A stretch of 54,442 bases of DNA from JBFGJY01 sp041576975 (GTDB lineage Bacteria; Pseudomonadota; Gammaproteobacteria; UBA4575), in the NCBI GenBank assembly GCA_041576975.1, contig JBFGJY010000011.1:1-54442 (forward strand), in the 5' to 3' direction. The position numbers were made by a program, and so were the translations under genes. Below the pieces are notes generated by a model. The model was not told the DNA's origin and did not search any database. It was given only the letters and a program-made list of their open reading frames with translations. This document shows positions 43,864 to 52,239 of the stretch, piece by piece; within the stretch, counting starts at the first letter, position 1, and each line of letters starts with the position of its first letter.

Positions 43864-44301
43864 TTATTTATTTTTCTTTCTACTGCTTATAAGTTGCTGC
43901 ATTTGTAAATAAGTAAAAGAGGCAGTCCATGCAATTAATACTAACCCGGTTAATGCCTCTGCACCCGCAGTAAACCTAATATTACCGATAGGAACAATAT
44001 CCCCGTATCCTAATGATGTGTAATTCACAAATGAAAAATATGCACAATCCTTGATTGAATAATTAAACTCGCCAATAACATCTCCCACGTCACCCATTGA
44101 GAGTAAATAATAATACAAAAATGCAAAAATCCAAATCTCGATGACATGCGTAAGAATTACGACTAATACACCGATTGGTAACAACAGTCTTGATGGCCAT
44201 GAACGTTTGAAATGCTTCTCTGCTAAATGAGTCAAAACCTCATAGTGAAGCGCAACTGAAAGCACGATTACAGCTATGGTGCTAGTAAAAACAAGGATCA
44301 T
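43864..44301 (-). CDS. Small potassium-channel-type membrane protein
   Basis: 145 residues with three predicted membrane helices (about 2-22, 40-66, 112-134). The pore motif TSLGYGDIVP carries the canonical K+ filter T-x-G-Y-G-D. The C-terminal helix is followed by a Gln/Lys-rich tail (LQMQQL). No regulatory RCK domain. It stands 23 bases after the dienelactone hydrolase gene on the same strand. Confidence 0.82.
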   Translation of the reverse strand: MILVFTSTIAVIVLSVALHYEVLTHLAEKHFKRSWPSRLLLPIGVLVVILTHVIEIWIFAFLYYYLLSMGDVGDVIGEFNYSIKDCAYFSFVNYTSLGYGDIVPIGNIRFTAGAEALTGLVLIAWTASFTYLQMQQLISSRKKNK

Positions 44302-44324
44302 CCAACTTATAACTTTTTTTATTA

Positions 44325-45146
44325 CTATTTAAATATTTCTTTAAGGAATGCTTGCATTTTATTCCACGAATCCTCATCTGCATGCTGATTATATTGCAGC
44401 GCAGCTAAGTCAAATTTTTTACTATACTCATCCGCTTGTGGATTGGTAAAACTGTGCTTCACATTGGGATAAGCAACAAATTCATAATCTACATCTGCAT
44501 TTTGCATCTCTTCTATAAATGCGTCGACCTGCTCCGCTGGAATAAACGGATCATCTGCACCATGTAAAACCAGCACTCTTGCTTTGACGCTACCTTTTTT
44601 AGCCGGAGATTGGGTTCCAAGACTGCCATGAAAACTAACCACACCATCTATATTTGTTCCAACTCGGGCAAGATGTAAAACCATTGCACCACCAAAGCAG
44701 TAACCGATCGCAGCCGTCTTATCAGTATCGGTAAACTCCTGTTGATTCAATACTTGCAATGCAGCATTCAAGCGTTTCTCTGCAAGCGGCATGTTATTAG
44801 TAACTTCTTGCATAAATTTAGCTGCATCATCAGGATGCGCTGCTAATTTACCGTCGCCATACATATCTACAGCAAAGGCGATATAGCCTAGCTCAGCCAA
44901 CATTTTTGCACGTCTTCGCGCATAATCATTGTGACCCCACCACTCATGCACCACCAGTATACCTGGACGTTTAGTTTTTAAATTTTTATCATAGACAAGA
45001 TAGCCTTTTAATTTCGCACCATTGGTGTGGTATTCAATTTCTTGGGCTACGATGTTGGATTGATGCGTATTTTTATCTAACCGTTCATCTGCAAAAGTGA
45101 TTGTTATCAATAACCAAAATCCAACACATAAGAAGACGAGTCTCAT
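44325..45146 (-). CDS. Dienelactone hydrolase family protein, exported
   Basis: 273 residues with a signal peptide (about 1-19). The alpha/beta-hydrolase catalytic set is Cys in GYCFGGAMV, Asp in HGADDPFIP and His in NVKHSF, i.e. the Cys-Asp-His triad of dienelactone hydrolases. HEWWGHNDYARRRAKMLAELGY is also typical. Substrates of the exported members are unknown. It leads a two-gene unit with the K+ channel gene. Confidence 0.88.
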   Translation of the reverse strand: MRLVFLCVGFWLLITITFADERLDKNTHQSNIVAQEIEYHTNGAKLKGYLVYDKNLKTKRPGILVVHEWWGHNDYARRRAKMLAELGYIAFAVDMYGDGKLAAHPDDAAKFMQEVTNNMPLAEKRLNAALQVLNQQEFTDTDKTAAIGYCFGGAMVLHLARVGTNIDGVVSFHGSLGTQSPAKKGSVKARVLVLHGADDPFIPAEQVDAFIEEMQNADVDYEFVAYPNVKHSFTNPQADEYSKKFDLAALQYNQHADEDSWNKMQAFLKEIFK

Positions 45147-45319
45147 GATAAAATCCCTCTCTCTAGCTGATATTTATAAATCTATAGTACGAGTTTTAAC
45201 AATCAAGCTAAAGCATTCTAAATCTTATGAATATTGAATTGTAAATTAATCCTAGAATATCGAATATTTTTAAAAAAAGTCAGCATCAATACACAAGATA
45301 AAAATTTTTGCCACTCTAT

Positions 45320-45347
45320 GTAATGAAATCCGGGAAAATCCCGTCTA
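45320..45347 (+). promoter_or_regulatory. Candidate ECF-sigma promoter of the bufferin operon
   Basis: GTAATG (45320-45325) and CGTCTA (45342-45347) with a 16-base spacer fit the ECF pattern (AA in the -35 box, CGTC in the -10 box). A perfect palindrome CGGGA-AAA-TCCCG (45331-45343) fills the spacer, and CTCATC/GATGAG (45358-45363, 45372-45377) lies in the leader. Bufferin operons are known to be under ECF sigma control in Caulobacter. No sigma or anti-sigma gene is in this window. Confidence 0.4.
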
Positions 45348-45430
45348 TTAATTGAGCCTCATCAACTTATAGATGAGTCATTTGCTTATTCTTATTCAAT
45401 CTTTATCAATCAATACAGGAGATGGCAGTA

Positions 45431-45715
45431 ATGAAAAAACAAACCATAATTAAATCTACTATGGCTGGAATTTTCGCCATTGGCGCCAGCATGGCTGCAC
45501 AAAATGCATTTGCCGTACCGGATGCGCCTAAAAATTGGGAAAAATGTGCAGGAGTTTCCATGGCTGGGAAAAATGATTGTGGAGCGTTAGATGGCTCCCA
45601 TCAATGCGCCGGCCAAGCAAAAGACCATATGCTGGAAACGGAATGGATTTATGTCCCAGCTGGCACATGCACAAAACTTGGCGGTATCGTTAAGGCAACC
45701 AAACCTGCAAAATAA
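45431..45715 (+). CDS. bufA: Bufferin precursor BufA (DUF2282)
   Basis: 94 residues from the ATG at 45431, nine bases after AGGAG; an ATG at 45422 touches the ribosome site and is unlikely. A Sec signal peptide (about 1-27, cleavage near AFA-VPD) precedes a mature part with four Cys (EKC, KNDC, HQC, GTC) and the WIYVPAGTC end. DUF2282 proteins are ribosomally made, post-translationally modified copper-binding peptides; modification is thought to convert cysteines to thiooxazoles. BufB and BufC follow directly. Confidence 0.88.
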   Translation: MKKQTIIKSTMAGIFAIGASMAAQNAFAVPDAPKNWEKCAGVSMAGKNDCGALDGSHQCAGQAKDHMLETEWIYVPAGTCTKLGGIVKATKPAK

Positions 45716-45729
45716 ATAAGATAGAGTAG

Positions 45730-46620
45730 GTGATGGAAAGTACTTTATCTCACAACTTTACGAAGCAACTCACTCCAAGGATTGGAGTGGGGCTTCGCTC
45801 ACCGCATATAAAAGAAATTTTAGTAACAACACCTGATATAGATTTTTTTGAACTGCTTACAGATAACCATCTAGCTGAAGGCGGTTATGCCAGAGAACAG
45901 GCATATGCCATTCGACAAGACTACCCAGTGACTATGCATAGCGTCGGAATGTCACTAGGAGGGACTGATCCAATTGATTTCTCCTATCTAGCTAAAATAA
46001 AAAGACTTGCAGATGAACTTGAGCCATTATGTATCTCAGACCATCTATGCTGGACTTCTTTTGAACAGCAGCACGCAAACGATTTGCTTCCCCTACCCTA
46101 TACAGAAGAAGCAATAAATTATGTAAGCGATCGAATTATACAAATACAAGATTTTTTAAAAACAACCTTAGTGGTTGAAAATGTCTCCAGTTATTTAAGC
46201 TATAAATGCTCCACAATGAATGAATGGGAGTTTTTAACTGCGATTGCGAAAGCATCAAGCTGTAAAATTCTACTTGATCTAAATAATATTTATGTCAGTC
46301 AATACAACAATGAAATAGATGCAACAGAATACATAAGGAATATACCACTGGAATTAGTGGCTGAAATTCATCTAGCTGGATTTGAAGACAAAGGCACCTA
46401 TCTACTTGATGCACACAACAATCAAGTGTCTGCACCCGTGTGGGAGTTATATAAAGGAGTCATGAAAAATAACAATTCAATCTCAACATTAATTGAATGG
46501 GATAATGATATCCCACCACTCTCAACACTGTTGCAAGAGGCAGTAAAAGCAAATCACTACCAACAATCAGCAAAAAAGGACAGTGCAACAGCACAGGAAA
46601 AAGTAATTTGTCCTGTATAG
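45730..46620 (+). CDS. bufB: Bufferin maturase BufB (DUF692, multinuclear iron enzyme)
   Basis: 296 residues, a TIM-barrel DUF692 protein. Metal-ligand-bearing segments: TMHSVGMSLGG, CISDHLCW, VENVSSYL, LLDLNNIYVS, EIHLAGFED and LIEWDNDIP. Homologues (MbnB, HvfB) use two or three iron ions to modify cysteines. It begins 14 bases after bufA and would install heterocycles on BufA with BufC. Confidence 0.9.
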   Translation: MMESTLSHNFTKQLTPRIGVGLRSPHIKEILVTTPDIDFFELLTDNHLAEGGYAREQAYAIRQDYPVTMHSVGMSLGGTDPIDFSYLAKIKRLADELEPLCISDHLCWTSFEQQHANDLLPLPYTEEAINYVSDRIIQIQDFLKTTLVVENVSSYLSYKCSTMNEWEFLTAIAKASSCKILLDLNNIYVSQYNNEIDATEYIRNIPLELVAEIHLAGFEDKGTYLLDAHNNQVSAPVWELYKGVMKNNNSISTLIEWDNDIPPLSTLLQEAVKANHYQQSAKKDSATAQEKVICPV

Positions 46621-46639
46621 CATATGTAACACTAAGACT

Positions 46640-47434
46640 ATGAATCAGTTGCGTGACATACAGCATCAATTTTGGAATGGCTTAAGAAGTGTTGAAGCTA
46701 ACGCTAATTGCACTCAATTATTCTCAAAAAATGGAAAGTTAACACAAGAAGAAAGACTCAATATTTACCGTGACACCATGTGCGCAGCACACACCAATGC
46801 CCTGGCACAAAGTTATAGATGTTGTGAAAAGATACTTGGGGAGAGGTATTTTAAACAAATTGCAAAGAGCTACTTTTATAAATATCCAGCCACAATTCAA
46901 AATTTAAATCATTACGGACAATCTTTTCCAAAATTTCTACAACATTGGGTTCACAACCACATGGAGTGTTCAGATTATCCGTATCTATCTGATTTAGCTC
47001 AACTCGAGTGGGCTTTTGATCAAGCCTATTACGCCAAACCGGATCCATTATTTAATTTTAATTCACTCACAACGCTAAATGAAAAAAGCTATCAACGAAT
47101 CTGCTTTGAGCTAAGTGCATCTCTTACTATTTTAAAATCAAACTATCCTATCTATGAAATCTGGCTCGCCAATCAAGGGCAAGCAGATGCCCAAGAAATT
47201 AATGCAATAACTGAACCTCAGTATCTGTGTGTGACTAGAGAAGATTTTAAGCCGATTATCTATAAGGTTGATCAGATTTATTTTTGGATGCTAGAGAAAA
47301 TTCAATACAACTCTACATTTTCAGAACTTGAAGCTTCGGGCACACAAAAAGAAGTAAATATTCCACTACAAAAAGTTATTCCTGAACTCATCCAAAAGAA
47401 ATGGATTTGTGGTTATCATTTGAATCATAAATAG
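46640..47434 (+). CDS. bufC: Bufferin maturation partner BufC (DUF2063)
   Basis: 264 residues. The DUF2063 N-terminal region carries RLNIYRDTMCAAHTNALAQSYRCCEKILGERYF and YPYLSDLAQLEWAFDQAYYA, typical of HvfC/BufC. It is the recognition partner of BufB, binding the precursor peptide. It starts 19 bases after bufB and ends the operon; the DoxX-like BufD often found next is absent. Confidence 0.88.
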   Translation: MNQLRDIQHQFWNGLRSVEANANCTQLFSKNGKLTQEERLNIYRDTMCAAHTNALAQSYRCCEKILGERYFKQIAKSYFYKYPATIQNLNHYGQSFPKFLQHWVHNHMECSDYPYLSDLAQLEWAFDQAYYAKPDPLFNFNSLTTLNEKSYQRICFELSASLTILKSNYPIYEIWLANQGQADAQEINAITEPQYLCVTREDFKPIIYKVDQIYFWMLEKIQYNSTFSELEASGTQKEVNIPLQKVIPELIQKKWICGYHLNHK

Positions 47435-47476
47435 CGGCCCAAGCTGGAAATTACTGGGTGCACGTTATTGCTCTAA

Positions 47477-47695
47477 TTAGACAATACTGCTGCTCAACTT
47501 CGTCTTAAGAACAAGCAAACGGGTGTAATTGAGACCCTATATCAAGCACCCTACTATGAAAACCAATTTAGTAATGTGCATATTCTTGAAAATAATCAAT
47601 CTCTTTTAGAAGAATATGCAAAAGGAATGGGTCTTAATATTTGTATAGAAAAAGGTGTCTTATTTGCGTTAACAAATAACAATACGCAAGATTAA
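47477..47695 (+). pseudogene. Start-less ORF after bufC, probable gene remnant
   Basis: The frame is open from a stop at 47474-47476 to a TAA at 47693-47695 (72 codons) and has protein-like composition (contains ETLYQAPYYENQF and SLLEEYAKGMG). It has no ATG, GTG or TTG near its left end, and only internal candidates (GTG in NVHI, ATG late). I do not recognise it; it does not look like DoxX. It reads as the decayed 3' part of a gene. Confidence 0.35.
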
Positions 47696-47874
47696 AAATA
47701 TCTATCCGCACATGCAAACATATATCTGAGTTTACCGTCTAGTGTTTGAGCCTCACCTAATCATTGAGAAGAAGCACAACGAGCAGTTAAATATAAAACT
47801 TTCACAAATTCTAGTAAGGCGCCAACACCTTATGATCACTTAAACGAGCTAGAATAGATAAAATCAACTTCATC

Positions 47875-48228
47875 TCAGGCACATCCGTATTCATAGTAAA
47901 GAGCCTCTTTAACTAAATCAGTAGCAATTCGATCAAGATTATCACTTTCTTTTTTTACGTATTCAGTAACTACTTTTAAAATATCATTTTTAGTGGTTCC
48001 TTCCTGTATACAAATACGAACCCAGCCTGCTGCTTGATCAAAAATCGCACCAACATATCCTGCATATCCTGCTACAAGGTTTGAGTCTGCATCATTTGGG
48101 AACTCCTGATACTTTTCCCATTCTTGTGCGGCTTCAAGTAATTTTTCACCGTTGAAAAAATGATAAATGACAGCATCAACCGAAGCTGTCAAGCTAAATA
48201 GAATAACGATAGTTAGAACTTTCTTCAT
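47875..48228 (-). CDS. Small exported protein, Rap1a/Tai-like
   Basis: 117 residues: signal peptide (about 1-19, SVDA) and a small mature domain. The pattern AGYAGYVGAIFD, a single Cys in RICIQEG, KVVTEYVKKESDNLDRIATDLVKEALYYEYGC matches the Rap1a/Tai family, where paired cysteines and an alanine-rich end are usual. Named members are type VI amidase immunity proteins; most, including this one with no T6SS gene near, have no known partner. Confidence 0.65.
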   Translation of the reverse strand: MKKVLTIVILFSLTASVDAVIYHFFNGEKLLEAAQEWEKYQEFPNDADSNLVAGYAGYVGAIFDQAAGWVRICIQEGTTKNDILKVVTEYVKKESDNLDRIATDLVKEALYYEYGCA

Positions 48229-48307
48229 TTTGCACCTCTATATTGAAGCAAACATATATAAGCAGAAACTAATTCGCGGAGGATTTTACAGATAATGAAT
48301 AGGCAAA

Positions 48308-48338
48308 GCAAAACCTGCCGCTATGCAGCAGGTTTTGC
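48308..48338. terminator. Long perfect hairpin, probable terminator part
   Basis: GCAAAACCTGC (48308-48318) and GCAGGTTTTGC (48328-48338) pair perfectly over 11 bases. It lies 80 bases upstream of the Rap1a-like gene start on the other strand, so it may end transcripts arriving from the bufferin operon, or be a structured insertion. Confidence 0.5.
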
Positions 48339-48340
48339 CG

Positions 48341-48369
48341 AACCTCTGAGTAGGAGGTTTTATTTTTTT
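48341..48369 (+). terminator. Hairpin plus T-run, rho-independent terminator
   Basis: AACCTC (48341-48346) and GAGGTT (48354-48359) followed by TTATTTTTTT. Directly behind the longer hairpin, forming a tandem pair acting on plus-strand transcripts before the membrane-protein gene at 48583. Confidence 0.6.
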
Positions 48370-48582
48370 CGCGCTATAAAGAGTATCGCAATACTTATTA
48401 ATTTAAAAATTATAATTTTTTATAATCAAAATCAGATACATGTATGTTGAATAGAATTTAATATAAGTTCGTTAAGCAATGAATTTATACATAATTTTCT
48501 AAATTTAGGATTAACCAGAGCTATTTATTATTCACTTGCATCACTACCTGAGAAGATAAATGAAACAAATGAGAATATTTTC

Positions 48583-49338
48583 GTGACAGATATAACAGAA
48601 TTATTTATTTCAAAAAATATCGGCTCAGGTCTTGCAGTCTTGATTTTGGCATCTCTAAATATTATGTATCCATCTCTACAAAAAAAACTGTATATATCTA
48701 TTAATTACTGGATTTCATTCAGCAGTGGAATAGCGCTTGGATATGTTTTTTTATATATGCTTCCAAAACTATCGGATTTCACAATACAAATTATCCAGCA
48801 AAGCCCTGCTGGTAGCTGGGAATTTATAAACTACCGCATTTACTTGTTTGTTTTAATTGGGTTGGTTATTTATTTTGTTGTCGATTGGTACAGTAAAGCT
48901 GAATATAAGGATAGAAAAATAATAAGACTATTTAACTATGCAGCGTTCTGTTTTTACAGCATCATTTTAGGATATATCTTAGCTGATATTCCTCGTCCAG
49001 GTATTCTACCCATTATTCTCGTCGCAATGGTGCTGGGGGTTCATTTTTTTGGTATCAACCATCAACTCTTTCAATGGAATTATCTAATTTTCACACGTTA
49101 TTTACGCTGGCTGTTAGCTCTCTCAATATTTGTGGGTTGGCTTTATGGAATTTTCACCGAGCTACCGAAAGAATTTGTGATGACTACAACGGCATTTTTA
49201 TCGGGCGCTATGATCGCAAATGTCATGTTCGAAGAACTTTCCAAGCATAGACCAACTTTGAAGCCTTTTATAACTGGTGTTTTAGCAATGACTGTTGTAG
49301 CTGCAGTAATGCGATCCCTACCCAAAATAATTTATTGA
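48583..49338 (+). CDS. ZIP-like multispanning membrane protein
   Basis: 251 residues from a GTG start (MTDITELFISKN), seven or eight membrane helices. SSGIALGYVFLYMLPKLSDF resembles the helix with the His/Pro metal site of ZIP transporters, and the end (TAFLSGAMIANVMFEELSKHRP) looks like a ZIP-type helix with Glu and His. The HNxxE-type metal motif of true ZIPs is not clear, so transport is an inference. The nearest upstream ATG is out of frame. Confidence 0.6.
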   Translation: MTDITELFISKNIGSGLAVLILASLNIMYPSLQKKLYISINYWISFSSGIALGYVFLYMLPKLSDFTIQIIQQSPAGSWEFINYRIYLFVLIGLVIYFVVDWYSKAEYKDRKIIRLFNYAAFCFYSIILGYILADIPRPGILPIILVAMVLGVHFFGINHQLFQWNYLIFTRYLRWLLALSIFVGWLYGIFTELPKEFVMTTTAFLSGAMIANVMFEELSKHRPTLKPFITGVLAMTVVAAVMRSLPKIIY

Positions 49339-49451
49339 AAATTTATTTAATCAATAGAAATTAATTAATATTTCGAATGTTTGCTATATTAGTAATGATG
49401 AATTATGCGGCGCTGGTAAATTTTCAAAATTATTTGCGTATCATTAAATAA

Positions 49452-50723
49452 TTAGAACTCGTATCTCAGAGTCCCACCTAAGAATAATCCCCAGTTTGTA
49501 TCAAACTCACCTTTAGCGCGGACACCTTGTGAAGTTTGATCTACTTTACCCTCGCCAAAATATACAAAACTGGCATTCAATGCATAGTCTAAACCTTGCT
49601 CTTCAACATGAATTATTGAACCAGCAATTCTAAATTGTTCATCAAGCGGTAAATCGAACGTGCGATTACTGTTACTCACCGGAGAACTGTCATAACTGGT
49701 ACCAAGTAAATATAGATTTTCATTGGATTGAAAACCCACACCCACACCTACTCGCCAGGTATCTTTGAATTCTCGATCGAGTTCTGCGACTGTTGCTAAA
49801 CCTAAACCACCACCAGAAATTTGAAAAGTATTCTCACTAAAGGCTGACCAATCTTCCCAGTCTGCTTGTAAAAATATTTTCATATTGTCAGCGACTTCAT
49901 AACTTAGACCCACCTCAATGAGCTGCGGATTATCCCAACCTGCCTCCACCCTGCCAGAAGGGGTATTCGGTAAGATAGTATCTTTTATTTTGAAATCTCC
50001 ACTCAGTTCGATCTCTGCTTCACTTCGATACACTATACCGAGTAGTGTTTTGTCGTTTAGTTGATACTGCATCCCTAAAAATAGCTGATGCCCCCAATCG
50101 TCTGCATCTTTAATTTCTGCTATACCGTCGGGTAAAGCAAGTGGTTGATTGATAGCAATATCCATTTCAAATAGCGTATAGATAATTGAAATCCCAGCGC
50201 CTATTGAAAGGTCCTCATTCACCTGATACCCAAAGGATGGGCTGATAGCGATACCAGTTAAGGCAGCTTCCTGTGTAGCATATCGGCCGACAAAATTATC
50301 TCCGTAATCTACACCTCCCCCTAATGGGGCCACAACGGAAAACCCTAAACGGGCTTGATCAGAAATGGGTTTAACAGCAAAAAAACTTGGGATAATTGCA
50401 ACATTACCGGCATTACCACCGTCACTACCACCGGCTGTGGCAATGTCAGAGTCAAATTTTATATTAGGAAGTAATACTTGCGAGCCTAATAGTATTGTAT
50501 CTTTTGTAATCCCGGTCATTCCAGCAGGATTCCCAAATGCAGCTTCAGGGGCATAATTATTAGTCGTTCTAGCGGTGCCTGCAGTGCCAATACTAATGGG
50601 CGTTCCCAACTCTTGTATGTAAAAACCACCCGCCAAAAGTAAATTGCTGTATGACAGAAGTCCAAAAATTAGAAATGTTTTGTAAGCATTCGTGGTAAAG
50701 CGAGTTAAACTAATCCTCCCCAC
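49452..50723 (-). CDS. FadL/TodX-type outer-membrane transport protein (OmpP1 family)
   Basis: 423 residues with a signal peptide (cleavage near LLAGG). The mature N-terminus GGFYIQELGTPISIGTAGTARTTNN and NPAGMTG are the hatch-type start of the FadL family; the rest alternates as a 14-strand barrel and ends ...LFLGGTLRYEF with a terminal Phe. These porins import long-chain fatty acids or other hydrophobics. No acyl-CoA genes are next to it. Confidence 0.9.
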   Translation of the reverse strand: MGRISLTRFTTNAYKTFLIFGLLSYSNLLLAGGFYIQELGTPISIGTAGTARTTNNYAPEAAFGNPAGMTGITKDTILLGSQVLLPNIKFDSDIATAGGSDGGNAGNVAIIPSFFAVKPISDQARLGFSVVAPLGGGVDYGDNFVGRYATQEAALTGIAISPSFGYQVNEDLSIGAGISIIYTLFEMDIAINQPLALPDGIAEIKDADDWGHQLFLGMQYQLNDKTLLGIVYRSEAEIELSGDFKIKDTILPNTPSGRVEAGWDNPQLIEVGLSYEVADNMKIFLQADWEDWSAFSENTFQISGGGLGLATVAELDREFKDTWRVGVGVGFQSNENLYLLGTSYDSSPVSNSNRTFDLPLDEQFRIAGSIIHVEEQGLDYALNASFVYFGEGKVDQTSQGVRAKGEFDTNWGLFLGGTLRYEF

Positions 50724-51059
50724 AATCTCTCCTTTAATTCTTATCTCTATAATATAGATATCTTGGTAAAACCTTAACGCTTATTCGTAATTAACGACAA
50801 TAGATGATTTATGGTTAGGCTGCTTTAATCTTATGTAAATGATAGCTGTCGATATTTGTAGCTATTAGTTTATTTAATCGTGAATAATTACAATATCTGT
50901 TAACTCTAACATATGCATACCATAAGTGTTTAATAGACGGTTCATTTTGTTACAAAACGTTAATAGCGCTACAAACTATATGGTGTAAGAAATTTAGATT
51001 TCGCTACAATATAAAAATCGATTCACCCATAACAGTCATTAGATTGAATCGAGGATAAA
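50724..51059. other. Intergenic region between divergent FadL and Asp-rich protein genes
   Basis: 336 AT-rich bases that should contain both promoters. I see no strong sigma-70 pair, hairpin or repeat. GGAT lies just before the ATG at 51060. Confidence 0.5.
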
Positions 51060-52028
51060 ATGAAAATTTTTAAAGCCATTGTTTTTGCTTTCTTGATCTT
51101 ACCTCTGCTAATAGGTGGCAAATGTTTTGTGGTCAGCAGTTTTGATTCTAGCGATGATGACGATGATGATGAAGGTCTTATCATAGTAGTCACCAATGCG
51201 GAGTCGACAAGCAATGAAGTCATGCAATCCCTAAACCAAACTCTCGCAGTTGCCGAAATCGCAAGTCAATCGGCACAGTATGCGAATGATTATATGGAGT
51301 CTGATCTCCACAGCTATGTCTGTGATAACGCAAATGGCAGCATCATGCTTACGCTAAACGATTTAGATCATTCAAATAGAATTTCTGTAGGGGATGATTT
51401 CTTACTCAACTATACAAATTGCAATGTAGATCAGGTCATTGCAAATGGAAATCTAAGGATATCGGTGCTGGATGCAAAAGGCATTGATATCGGCAAATTT
51501 GATACGGGTACAGATTGGTCATTTATATTAAGTGTTAACGCAGACTCCTTTCAAGTCAGCACAGAAAATGAAGTGTTAATTGTTAATGGCGATATGGAAA
51601 TCGCTTTAAATTTTAATGCAACTACAGCATCACTCAAAGGACATATTACGAATAATCAACTTGTTTTAGATGATGGATCACAGACCTTGTTAACGAATAT
51701 GAACATTTCACAACTCATCAGCCTTGCAGTTGTACCATCAAGTTATTCATTAACTATTGATTCAATGAAAATTAGCAGTGGCGCTCCAAGCACAACTGTT
51801 AATGCAAGCACACCCTTAAGCCCTCTAGCGGGGATAGAATTGCTGAGCTTAAGTGAATTTTTTGTTGATTTGCACTTACCAGAAAACGGTGAAATCAATA
51901 TAGCTGGCAAAAATTCTAATGCCGATGTCTCAATCATGTCGGACGAATTGATATCCATTGATATCGATACGAATGGCGATTCAATTTCAGATGAGCAAAT
52001 ATTTTCTACCTTGTCAAAACTTAAGTAA
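51060..52028 (+). CDS. Hypothetical exported protein with Asp tract
   Basis: 322 residues, unrecognised. The N-terminal hydrophobic segment (AIVFAFLILPLLIGG) ends at KC, so a canonical lipobox is missing; a signal peptide or anchor is likely. An acidic run SSDDDDDDEG follows (about 30-39). The rest is beta-rich, Asn/Ser-rich and contains repeated LSV/LNF strands with few charged helices (INLSNL style), suggesting a secreted or surface beta-fold; DIDTNGDSISDEQ near the end looks like a Ca2+-binding loop. Confidence 0.65.
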   Translation: MKIFKAIVFAFLILPLLIGGKCFVVSSFDSSDDDDDDEGLIIVVTNAESTSNEVMQSLNQTLAVAEIASQSAQYANDYMESDLHSYVCDNANGSIMLTLNDLDHSNRISVGDDFLLNYTNCNVDQVIANGNLRISVLDAKGIDIGKFDTGTDWSFILSVNADSFQVSTENEVLIVNGDMEIALNFNATTASLKGHITNNQLVLDDGSQTLLTNMNISQLISLAVVPSSYSLTIDSMKISSGAPSTTVNASTPLSPLAGIELLSLSEFFVDLHLPENGEINIAGKNSNADVSIMSDELISIDIDTNGDSISDEQIFSTLSKLK

Positions 52029-52239
52029 CTCTAAGAGCGCATGCGAAATTAATTTCAACTAGCGGTTGTTGCTTGCGTAGCACTATCAGCCATCGGAGAG
52101 GTCGAATCCGTCATTGAAAATCCTGCTGCAGCAATCGAAAGTGAATCACTTAATTTTTCGCACCAGCATGTATCATACTCGCCGAGCGAGCGTTAGTTAG
52201 CCGACACGATTTCCCACATCCGCAGGTGCAATAGCGCGG

